Shown here: positions 13,747 to 19,804 of the stretch, piece after piece
Numbering within the stretch: the stretch's first letter is position 1
How the letters are laid out: each line of letters starts with the position of its first letter
Program-made: the position numbers and the translations under genes
Source of the DNA: a virus
Length of the DNA: 45,639 nucleotides
Strand: one strand, 5' to 3'
Virus record (IMG/VR): IMGVR_UViG_3300046376_000051
Coordinates: 1-45,639 of that record
Notes under the pieces: model-generated
Databases searched by the model: none
The model's input: only the letters and a program-made list of their open reading frames with translations
What the model was told of the DNA's origin: nothing

Positions 13747-13798
13747 GGGTGGGGTTCCCTTTCTTCCGGGTCCGGGCCATCCCCGAACCAACAAGATA

Positions 13799-13827
13799 TA
13801 TATAGGCCATAACGGCCTATATGTCCA
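13799..13827 (-). promoter_or_regulatory. Promoter/operator copy 6
   Basis: Minus strand: -35 TGGACA (13822-13827), 17-bp spacer, -10 TATATA (13799-13804), inside a longer TATATATA run. Palindrome arms TATAGGCC and GGCCTATA (13801-13821) surround an asymmetric ATAAC centre. The leader to the GTG at 13746 is about 45 bases. Confidence 0.8.
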
Positions 13828-13853
13828 GTGGTCATATGTCGCAGCTTGGTGAT

Positions 13854-14351
13854 TTAGACGGCGAGGCGGGAACTCAGTTCCGCGACAAGTTCCGGATGGC
13901 CGTGGCTCAGAACCTTGAGTTCCTCGCGCATTTCCGGGAGGTACATCGCGGCGAACTCGGGGGCGAGTTCCTCGACGTTGCTGGAGTTGTCCAGCTCGTC
14001 GCTCAGCTTGATGGACGCGCCGAAATAAGACGCCTTGGCCAGATGCTCCCTGAAGGCCGCCTTACGGGCCGCACGGTTGCCGGGGACGATTGGCTTCGTC
14101 ACCTCCAGCACCAGCGCCGCGACTTCGGGACCGAACTCGGCGGCGATCTCCGGGCCGCTGACGGGCGTATCCTCGACCACGTCGTGCAGATAGGCCGCAG
14201 CAACAACTTCGGCCGGGAAGCCCATCGCGGCCAACCGGGCGGCGACGCGCTCCGGATGCCTGATGTAGGGCTCGCCCGACCACTTACGGAAGACTCCGGC
14301 GTGCGCCTTCTCGGCGAACGCATGGGCCTTCCTGACTAATAGGGGTTCCAT
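13854..14351 (-). CDS. HD-domain (p)ppGpp hydrolase-like protein
   Basis: 165 residues, the size of small alarmone hydrolases (MESH1/SpoT hydrolase domain). The signatures are in order: GEPYIRHPERVA (H32), YLHDVVEDTP (H56-D57 with E60-D61) and IKLSDELDNSSN (D118, in the place of SpoT KLADRLHN). The HDxxED motif is specific to the SpoT/MESH1 group among HD proteins and suggests Mn-dependent removal of the 3'-diphosphate of (p)ppGpp. No synthetase or TGS domain is present. GGAGG precedes the ATG by nine bases. Alone under promoter copy 7. A role in holding down the stringent response or an alarmone-linked defence is inferred. Confidence 0.8.
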   Translation of the reverse strand: MEPLLVRKAHAFAEKAHAGVFRKWSGEPYIRHPERVAARLAAMGFPAEVVAAAYLHDVVEDTPVSGPEIAAEFGPEVAALVLEVTKPIVPGNRAARKAAFREHLAKASYFGASIKLSDELDNSSNVEELAPEFAAMYLPEMREELKVLSHGHPELVAELSSRLAV

Positions 14352-14376
14352 AACCCGCTACCTCCTTTCTTCACTC

Positions 14377-14405
14377 AATATAGGCCATTACGGCCTATAT
14401 GTCAA
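14377..14405 (-). promoter_or_regulatory. Promoter/operator copy 7
   Basis: Minus strand: -35 TTGACA (14400-14405), 17-bp spacer, -10 TATATT (14377-14382). Palindrome arms TATAGGCC and GGCCTATA at 14379-14399. The TGA of the -35 box is the stop codon of the upstream gene (14402-14404), exactly as in copy 4. Confidence 0.85.
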
Positions 14406-14563
14406 CTAGACGTATTGTCATTTCGTGCGTCTGGCGATGTTGCGGGCTGGGCGGGCTTCAGAAACAGCGCCGCAATTTCGGTCAATTGCTGGAGCGCATG
14501 CTCCAGAATTTCCAGCTCCTCGATCCGGTCGCGGATCGCGTCGGCCTCGTCGCGCTCGGTCAT
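14402..14563 (-). CDS. Small coiled-coil protein (53 aa)
   Basis: Begins MTERDEADAIRDRIEELEIL, with heptad-like Leu/Ile spacing through EHALQQLTEIAALFL, then a Pro-rich, polar tail. The ATG overlaps the upstream stop (ATGA). The gene ends within the -35 box of promoter copy 7. Likely a short oligomerising helix. No family recognised. Confidence 0.55.
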   Translation of the reverse strand: MTERDEADAIRDRIEELEILEHALQQLTEIAALFLKPAQPATSPDARNDNTSS

Positions 14564-14772
14564 GGTAGTTGCCGGGGCCAGAACTCGCGGGCGGTCTCGG
14601 CCCAGTCCTTGGCTTTCGCCAGCGTGTCGGCGAAACCGTATTGCTTGCCGTGCTGCCAGAGGAATCCCTGCGGCGTCGGCTTGAGGCGAACGAAACAGTC
14701 CGGCTTGCCGGGGATATGCTCATAGCCGTTGCGATACGGTTGCCAGTTGTGGGTCATGCGGTCAGTCGCCAT
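14560..14772 (-). CDS. Small hypothetical protein (70 aa)
   Basis: GAGGAGAT lies five to six bases before the ATG, inside the end of the preceding gene (11-base overlap). Contains THNWQPYRNGYEHIPGKPD and an aromatic, basic middle (FLWQHGKQYGFADTLAKAKDWAE). Tight overlaps on both sides support it. A shorter start at 14757 is possible. Function unknown. Confidence 0.6.
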   Translation of the reverse strand: MATDRMTHNWQPYRNGYEHIPGKPDCFVRLKPTPQGFLWQHGKQYGFADTLAKAKDWAETAREFWPRQLP

Positions 14773-15025
14773 CGTTGATCTCCTCGCTCTTCCACGCGGC
14801 GCAGGGGTAGCGGTTGCCGCCGAGACTAGAGCCGCACACTTCGCAGGGTTGCCACGAGAAATACTCCTCGCTGTTTTCGTCGCCCGCGACGCAGACGTGA
14901 TAGCCCTTCCACTTGCGTTCGACCGCTTCCGGGGTCCAACCGCTGGTGTTCTCTTCAGGCAGCTCGCCATTGGCGAGGTACATGATGCAATCGGTGCATC
15001 CGGCCAGTTCGATGATGTCGGTCAT
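14762..15025 (-). CDS. Cys-rich zinc-ribbon-like protein (87 aa)
   Basis: Two Cys pairs, GCTDCIMYL near residue 10 and QPCEVCGSS near residue 62, with a further Cys later (YPCAAW). The spacing suggests a zinc ribbon or zinc-binding knuckle. The region between is acidic and Trp-rich (SGWTPEAVERKWKGY). AAAGGA precedes the ATG. First gene of the copy 8 unit. Small zinc-ribbon proteins in phages often bind host polymerases, nucleases or DNA, but no such role is shown here. Confidence 0.6.
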   Translation of the reverse strand: MTDIIELAGCTDCIMYLANGELPEENTSGWTPEAVERKWKGYHVCVAGDENSEEYFSWQPCEVCGSSLGGNRYPCAAWKSEEINDGD

Positions 15026-15044
15026 TCGTTTTCCTTTCCCGATA

Positions 15045-15073
15045 CATATAGGCCGTTATGGCCTATATGGCAA
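15045..15073 (-). promoter_or_regulatory. Promoter/operator copy 8
   Basis: Minus strand: -35 TTGCCA (15068-15073), 17-bp spacer, -10 TATATG (15045-15050). Palindrome arms TATAGGCC and GGCCTATA at 15047-15067, with centre GTTAT. The leader is the shortest of the set, about 15 bases to the ATG at 15025. Confidence 0.8.
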
Positions 15074-15091
15074 GGGGTCGTATTCTCTTTC

Positions 15092-15709
15092 TTATGCTTC
15101 GACCGTCGCGCCTTCCAGCAACCGCGCGCTGACGCCGCACAGCATGCCGTTCTCGGCGCGGAATACCGTGCTCATGCCTTTCCGGCCGCGCAGGCGGCAC
15201 ACTTCGACCGTGAAGCGCTGGCATTTGACGCCGCCCCAGTTGCCGGGCTCAGCCAGCGTCACCTTGTTGCCGGGCTTCAGCTTCCGCTTTAGCGCCTTGT
15301 TGGCAGCGGCCTTGGCGGAGCCCTCGCGGTAATTGCGGGCTGACGTGAGGCTCGACCATTCAGGCTGCGGGCCAATCGGATCTTGCAGCTCAGAGCACTG
15401 CGCGATGATCGACATCGGAGCGGGGCAACCATACGGCCCCATGCCTTCCTCCATGTCCTTGTAACCGAAATTGTACTGGTCCTTCGGGCGCACGTTGATC
15501 TTGAACACCAGCAGCGCGCGGATGTTGCCGTCCGCGTCGGGGACATAGACCTTGCTGTCCGGCTCGTTGAATTGCGCCACGATGAACACCGCCTCGCGGG
15601 TTGCCGTCGCTGCCACGAAACGCTTGGCGAGCCACTCGGCACCCATCTCGTTCTTGATCGCGTCAACGGCCTTGACGCCCTTCGGCTTGTAAAAATAAGT
15701 CCAACCCAC
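15092..15709 (-). CDS. Hypothetical protein (205 aa), MGWT-start family
   Basis: Begins GWTYFYKPKGVKAVDAIKNE from a GTG with AGGAGA nine bases upstream. MGWT(Y/F) starts are typical of a phage/plasmid family annotated as DUF6927-like; I make that link with limited certainty. The middle is strand-rich (AVFIVAQFNEPDSKVYVPDADG), with SIIAQCSELQ, then a basic Ala/Lys helix (AAANKALKRKLKPGNKVTL) and a C-terminal beta segment (CQRFTVEVCRLRGRKGM). Third gene behind promoter copy 9. Confidence 0.6.
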   Translation of the reverse strand: MGWTYFYKPKGVKAVDAIKNEMGAEWLAKRFVAATATREAVFIVAQFNEPDSKVYVPDADGNIRALLVFKINVRPKDQYNFGYKDMEEGMGPYGCPAPMSIIAQCSELQDPIGPQPEWSSLTSARNYREGSAKAAANKALKRKLKPGNKVTLAEPGNWGGVKCQRFTVEVCRLRGRKGMSTVFRAENGMLCGVSARLLEGATVEA

Positions 15710-15729
15710 TTTCGATTCTCTCCTGTTGT

Positions 15730-15936
15730 TTAGATGCTACTGGGGATCACGCCGGGGAACGCGGCGACAATTTCCTTCAGCCGCTCGTCGGGATTACCGG
15801 CTGCAATCGCCGCTTTCAGCGCGTTAGAGATTTGCGGGATTGACATCATCGGGATTTGAAACCCGGTGATCGCGCGCTGAATGCGCTTGTCGATAGCCAG
15901 CTCCGCCAGTTTCTTTGCACTCAACTTCTTAGCCAC
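15730..15936 (-). CDS. Small hypothetical protein (68 aa)
   Basis: Chosen start is a GTG (VAKKLSAKKLAELAIDK), with GGAAA upstream. It has an amphipathic basic helix, a short hydrophobic stretch (TGFQIPMMSIPQIS) and a second helix (LKAAIAAGNPDERLKEIVAAF). No family recognised. It lies about 20 bases before the MGWT-type gene, in the copy 9 unit. Confidence 0.55.
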   Translation of the reverse strand: MAKKLSAKKLAELAIDKRIQRAITGFQIPMMSIPQISNALKAAIAAGNPDERLKEIVAAFPGVIPSSI

Positions 15937-15995
15937 TTCCGTTTTTCCTTTCTGAGGGGCGCAGCCCAATGCCGCGCCCGGTTGATCTCGCCGGA

Positions 15996-16454
15996 TTAGT
16001 CCATCCGGCTGGAGGCGTAGATCCGGAGCTTGCTGTCGGCCAGCTCCTCGTTCAGCACCTTGGCCATGGCGTTGGCGCACGCTTCCTTTCGTTCCTTCGA
16101 TTGGTTGAAGGCCGAAATGTTGATCTCGACGCCGCCGTAGTAGCTCTTCCGCGCCAGCTTGTTTTTCATCAGCCACTTCGCGAACGATGAGTTGCCCGGT
16201 CCAACCTTGACCCACGCGAAACCGCAAACGCCTTCCGGCACATGCCACATCGCTTTCGGCACGCTGTAGCCCTTGGCGAGCGGATCTGAGGGCTCGACCA
16301 CCATCATGGCCCGAGGCTTGGCCGCTTCACCGGCCGCACGACCGGCCGCCGAGGCCTTGGCGAACGCCGCTTCAAACGCGGCATACTTGGCCTGCCGGGC
16401 AACCTTTTCCGCCGCGATCTTCTCGCGGAGGGAACCGTATTCAGAGACTTGCAC
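15996..16454 (-). CDS. Hypothetical protein (152 aa)
   Basis: GTG start with AGGAG seven bases upstream. The first 45 residues form one long Ala-rich helix (KIAAEKVARQAKYAAFEAAF...), probably coiled coil. A compact alpha/beta region follows (YSVPKAMWHVPEGVCGFAWVK, NSSFAKWLMKNKL, YYGGVEINISAFNQS) and a helix (ACANAMAKVLNEELADSK). I do not recognise the family. First gene of the copy 9 unit. Confidence 0.6.
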   Translation of the reverse strand: MQVSEYGSLREKIAAEKVARQAKYAAFEAAFAKASAAGRAAGEAAKPRAMMVVEPSDPLAKGYSVPKAMWHVPEGVCGFAWVKVGPGNSSFAKWLMKNKLARKSYYGGVEINISAFNQSKERKEACANAMAKVLNEELADSKLRIYASSRMD

Positions 16455-16498
16455 TTGGAACTCCTTTCCAACGGGAACACCGCGTTCCCAACATCATT

Positions 16499-16527
16499 AA
16501 TATAGGCCGTTTCGGCCTATACGACCA
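16499..16527 (-). promoter_or_regulatory. Promoter/operator copy 9
   Basis: Minus strand: -35 TGGTCG (16522-16527), the weakest -35 of copies 3-10, then a 17-bp spacer and -10 TATATT (16499-16504). The palindrome is perfect, TATAGGCCG-TTT-CGGCCTATA at 16501-16521, identical to copy 4. Confidence 0.75.
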
Positions 16528-16546
16528 TAGGTCATAATGTCGCGGT

Positions 16547-16621
16547 TTAGTTCGCGTAGTAGGCGGCGATGAAAAAGGTAACGCAGCTCGCGATGACGAT
16601 GCCGCACAGGATCGTCGTCAT
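16547..16621 (-). CDS. Micro membrane protein (24 aa)
   Basis: The ATG overlaps the upstream stop (ATGA). It encodes MTTILCGIVIASCVTFFIA followed by AYYAN, i.e. one transmembrane helix and almost nothing else. Last gene of the copy 10 unit. It fits the many phage single-helix peptides with regulatory or membrane roles. Confidence 0.5.
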   Translation of the reverse strand: MTTILCGIVIASCVTFFIAAYYAN

Positions 16622-16824
16622 GGCGTGACCGCCATGCAGGAGGCCGAGATTTTCAGCGAGATCTTGCGACCGCCGATGACCGGCGATTCCTGCGGGGCCT
16701 TGTAGAGCTGCTCGACCGCCTGAATGCAGGACCGCTCGCTGGGCCAGTCGGTATGGTCGGTGACCAGCGCGATGCTGCCGGTATCGGACACCGCGATGAC
16801 CGAGGCGATCAGTCGCCAGATCAT
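16618..16824 (-). CDS. Small exported-looking protein (68 aa)
   Basis: AGGAGG lies eight bases before the ATG. The first 20 residues (MIWRLIASVIAVSDTGSIAL) are weakly signal-peptide-like. The rest is polar with two Cys (RSCIQAVEQLY and SASCMAVTP) that could pair in the periplasm. No family recognised. Coupled to the following micro membrane gene. Confidence 0.55.
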   Translation of the reverse strand: MIWRLIASVIAVSDTGSIALVTDHTDWPSERSCIQAVEQLYKAPQESPVIGGRKISLKISASCMAVTP

Positions 16825-16827
16825 TTT

Positions 16828-17007
16828 TTAGTCCTCCTCGATGGGCTCGTCGGCCCAGTAATTGGGCTCGCGCAGAACGTCGGCGCGATAGCCCTTCATC
16901 TTCTTGGCGTGGCACTTCGAACAGGTCCGGCACAGCGGGATGCCGCGCGCGTCGTTCTGCCAATAGCTGTCGCGGCCAGAGCCGCAGGGGCAGGGGCGCG
17001 CTTTCAT
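16828..17007 (-). CDS. Small zinc-ribbon-like protein (59 aa)
   Basis: Begins MKARPCPCGSGRDSYW and has PLCRTCSKCHAKKMKGY: a CxC pair and a CxxCxxC set 18 residues apart, a good zinc-ribbon layout. PCPCGSG resembles the SEC-C metal-binding motif. The acidic end (WADEPIEED) follows. The ATG overlaps the upstream stop (TGATG). Second gene of the copy 10 unit. Confidence 0.65.
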   Translation of the reverse strand: MKARPCPCGSGRDSYWQNDARGIPLCRTCSKCHAKKMKGYRADVLREPNYWADEPIEED

Positions 17008-17210
17008 CACGCGACCGCCTTCATCTCGTTGCCGACGATGGCGTAGTTCACCGGCTCGTCGCTCTCGACCACGCGGGTCTCGCGCACCGCCGTCCAGCGC
17101 ATCGCCAGATTCGCGACCGAAATCTCGGCCTCTTCCTTGGTGGCAAAGCGCAGTGCGTTTCCGCACCACTTGCCGCTGCTGTCGGCGATCACTTCGGGCT
17201 TCCAAGACAT
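17007..17210 (-). CDS. Small hypothetical protein (67 aa)
   Basis: Begins MSWKPEVIADSSGKWCGNALRF, then TKEEAEISVANLAMRWTAVRETRVV. This strand-helix-strand protein resembles short uncharacterised proteins common in rhizobial genomes and prophages, where the N-terminal strand, a Trp and EAxxxAxxL helix recur. AAGGA precedes the ATG. First gene of the rightmost island unit, about 25 bases from the promoter. Confidence 0.65.
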   Translation of the reverse strand: MSWKPEVIADSSGKWCGNALRFATKEEAEISVANLAMRWTAVRETRVVESDEPVNYAIVGNEMKAVA

Positions 17211-17239
17211 CTCAATTCCTTTCCTCTGTTGACATCATC

Positions 17240-17268
17240 TATATAGGTCATTTCGGCCTATACGTCAA
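17240..17268 (-). promoter_or_regulatory. Promoter/operator copy 10 (rightmost)
   Basis: Minus strand: -35 TTGACG (17263-17268), 17-bp spacer, -10 TATATA (17240-17245). The palindrome at 17242-17262 has one altered arm (TATAGGTCA against CGGCCTATA), an intermediate between copies 2 and 4. It lies between the island and the plus-strand capsid gene. I see no clear promoter for the capsid gene in the about 55 bases between. Confidence 0.8.
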
Positions 17269-17323
17269 GTGGCCATATCAATTATTTTGATGTCGCCAGC
17301 CCACTGAAAACGTGGAGGTTTTC

Positions 17324-19432
17324 ATGAAGCACCTGAAAAAAGATGACGGTGACGGCGACATCGACATCTCGCCAGATGACGATGAGACCGAAGAAGATTT
17401 CATGGAGCGCTGTCTCGACGCGACCAACGGCGACGACTTCACCTGTCAACTGGCGTGGGACAACCGCAAGGCCAAAGCCGTCGTCCACAAGACGCACGTC
17501 TCGCCGGGCCACGGGCTGGAATTCATTTTGTCGGACGCGACGCCGGACCGCATGGGCGACGTGATCGACGCCGAGGGCTGGGATCTGGAAAATTTCAAGA
17601 AGAACCCGGTCGCGCTGTTCAACCACAACGCCAATTTCCCGATTGGCAAATGGACCAACCTCCGGACCGCTGACGGCAAACTGCGCGGCCATCTGCAACT
17701 CGCGCCGGAAGGCACCTCCGAGCGGATCGACGAGATCCGGCGGCTGGTCGATGCCGACATCCTGCGCGCGGTGAGCGTCGGCTTTCTGCCGATCCAGACC
17801 GAGCCGCTGACCAAGGGCGGCGGCGGCTCGCGCTTTCTCAGGTCCGAACTGGTCGAGTCCTCACTGGTCGCGATTCCAGCCAACCCGAATGCACTCGCGG
17901 TCGCCAGATCGCTCAACATTTCCGCGTCCACCACCGCAATGGTCTTTGCCGGGCAAGGCAACACAAAAGACCGGAACGTCGGGCGGCGCGGTTTCAACGG
18001 CGGGCAAGCCGAAAATCCTCCTGTACGAAAGAACAGGATCATGTCCCCCCTCACGAAGAGAATTACCGAAAGCGAGCAGCGGCTCGTCCAGTTGCGCGAT
18101 GATCTGACTGCGCATCTGGAAACCGTTGACGACGAGAACGTCAGCGATGCCGATCTCGCAACTACGCAGGAACTGAACAAGAAGATTGCCGATCAGGAAG
18201 CGCTGTACGCTTCGCTGAAGGAATCCGAGATCAAGCTGGCGAAGACCAGCGGTGACGGCAACGGCGCTTCGACGCACACCGTCATCACCAAGACCGGCGA
18301 ACGTCGGCCGTTCACGCTCAAGCCGAAGACCATGGAGCCGCTTGAGTTTCTGGTCCGCGCTGGAACGGTCCGCGCGCTGTCGCGCTCGATGGGCATCTCC
18401 ATCGACGAGGCTCGCGTCAAGGCCTATGGCGACGACGAGGCCACCAAGATGGTCTGCGATCTGACCCTGAAGAACGCGGTGTCCCCGGCGATGACCACGG
18501 TCACCGGCTGGGCCGCCGAACTGGTGCAGCAAATCGTCACCGAGCTGATGCCGACGTTGCTGCCGTCTTCGGTCTTCCCGTCGCTGTCGGCGATGGGGCT
18601 GAAGCTCAGCTTCGGCCGCAATGGGCGGATCATCATCCCGACCCGCAACGTGACGCCAACCGTTGCCGGATCGTTCGTTGGTGAAGGTCAGCCGATTCCG
18701 GTCCGCATGGCGGGGTTCTCCAGCCAGACGCTGACGCCGAAGAAGATGGCCGTGATCTCGACTTGGACGCGGGAAATGGATGAGCATTCCATTCCGGCGA
18801 TTGAGGGCCTGCTTCGCGAGGCGATCCAGCAGGACACGGCGATCTCCATCGACACGGTCCTGCTCGACATCAACCCGGCGACGGCGATCCGTCCCGCCGG
18901 TCTCCGCAACGGCGTCGCGGGTCTGACGCCGACCGCAGGCGGCGGCTTCAACGCCCTCGTCGGCGATCTGAAGCAACTGACCGGCGCGATCCTGACCGCG
19001 ACCAACGGCAACATCCGCAACATGGTCTGGATCATGAACCCGCAACAGGCTCTGAGCATTGCGTTCATCCAGCCTCCGGTGCCGGGCGGGCTGTTCCCGT
19101 TCGCGGCGGAAATCAACGCTGGTCGCCTGAACGGTCGTCCGGTGATCCAGTCGGGCACGGTGCCGGTTGGCGTCGTGATCTGCATGGACGCTGCGGACTA
19201 CGTTTCGGTGGCGGGCGATGCGCCGCGATTCGAGATCTCGGATCAAGCCACGCTGCACATGGAAGACACGGCTCCGCAGATGCTCGCTGCGGCTGGCACG
19301 CCGCCGACCATCGCGGCTCCCGCGCAGAGCATGTTCCAGACCGACAGTCTGGCGCTGCGGTTGATCCTCCCGCTCAACTGGACCGTCCGGCGCGCAGGCG
19401 TCGTGTCGTGGGTCGCCGGGGTTACGTGGTGA
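17324..19432 (+). CDS. Fused HK97-type prohead protease and major capsid protein
   Basis: 702 residues from an ATG with GGAGG five bases upstream. Residues about 40-205 are the S78 prohead protease, with catalytic His in FNHNANFPIGKW (H101) and Ser in RAVSVGFLP (S151). A linker (about 206-239) leads to a coiled-coil delta domain (about 240-310) and the HK97 capsid fold, with SFVGEGQPIPVR and a C-terminus ending in WVAGVTW. The protease normally cuts the delta domain from the capsid. An internal ATG (18041, residue 240) with AGGA nearby could make capsid alone. Separate genes are usual. Confidence 0.9.
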   Translation: MKHLKKDDGDGDIDISPDDDETEEDFMERCLDATNGDDFTCQLAWDNRKAKAVVHKTHVSPGHGLEFILSDATPDRMGDVIDAEGWDLENFKKNPVALFNHNANFPIGKWTNLRTADGKLRGHLQLAPEGTSERIDEIRRLVDADILRAVSVGFLPIQTEPLTKGGGGSRFLRSELVESSLVAIPANPNALAVARSLNISASTTAMVFAGQGNTKDRNVGRRGFNGGQAENPPVRKNRIMSPLTKRITESEQRLVQLRDDLTAHLETVDDENVSDADLATTQELNKKIADQEALYASLKESEIKLAKTSGDGNGASTHTVITKTGERRPFTLKPKTMEPLEFLVRAGTVRALSRSMGISIDEARVKAYGDDEATKMVCDLTLKNAVSPAMTTVTGWAAELVQQIVTELMPTLLPSSVFPSLSAMGLKLSFGRNGRIIIPTRNVTPTVAGSFVGEGQPIPVRMAGFSSQTLTPKKMAVISTWTREMDEHSIPAIEGLLREAIQQDTAISIDTVLLDINPATAIRPAGLRNGVAGLTPTAGGGFNALVGDLKQLTGAILTATNGNIRNMVWIMNPQQALSIAFIQPPVPGGLFPFAAEINAGRLNGRPVIQSGTVPVGVVICMDAADYVSVAGDAPRFEISDQATLHMEDTAPQMLAAAGTPPTIAAPAQSMFQTDSLALRLILPLNWTVRRAGVVSWVAGVTW

Positions 19433-19440
19433 ACCTCTAG

Positions 19441-19460
19441 CTGCGGGGTTCGCCCCGCAG
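19441..19460 (+). terminator. Stem-loop after the capsid gene
   Basis: CTGCGGGG-TTCG-CCCCGCAG forms a perfect 8-bp stem with a UUCG loop, eight bases after the capsid stop. There is no U-run, so it is not a standard intrinsic terminator. It may be an RNA-processing or 3'-stabilising hairpin that lets capsid mRNA accumulate above downstream genes (inference). Confidence 0.65.
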
Positions 19461-19494
19461 TGCCCCTCAACTCCAAACGAAAAGGAATATCCAG

Positions 19495-19803
19495 ATGGCA
19501 GACGCAGAAGCGCAGGCCAAGGAACAGCTCGCGAAGAGCAACGAGGCGAAAGCGAAGTCCGTCGAGCAGGCCTATGCCCACGGTGGCACGCCGACCCCGA
19601 CGCAGGAAGAGAACGATCTTGCGGCGCTCGGAGTCCACACCGACGAGCACGCCGACGACGGCAGCGGGCCGTCGCCGCAATTCGAGATGGTGAACACGGC
19701 GCACACCAAAAAGCAGTCCGAGGCCAAGCCATCGGGCGGCGGCAACTATCAGACGCGCGCCGCATCGCCTGCGAAAGAAACGACCAAGCAGCCGCAAAGC
19801 TGA
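19495..19803 (+). CDS. Hydrophilic hypothetical protein (102 aa)
   Basis: Low-complexity, Ala/Glu/Lys/Gln-rich and probably disordered (AEAQAKEQLAKSNEAKAKSVEQ; KPSGGGNYQTR; ETTKQPQS). A helical start is followed by polar repeats. AAAGGAA lies upstream. It sits between capsid and portal, where head accessory or scaffold-like proteins are common. I cannot assign it to a family. Confidence 0.55.
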   Translation: MADAEAQAKEQLAKSNEAKAKSVEQAYAHGGTPTPTQEENDLAALGVHTDEHADDGSGPSPQFEMVNTAHTKKQSEAKPSGGGNYQTRAASPAKETTKQPQS

Positions 19804-19804
19804 C

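Noticed and set aside
11698-17268. Palindromes as REP elements, terminators or transposon ends
   Set aside because: They are tied to -35/-10 boxes at fixed spacing and lie just before genes in one orientation; no T-run, target duplication or transposase is found.
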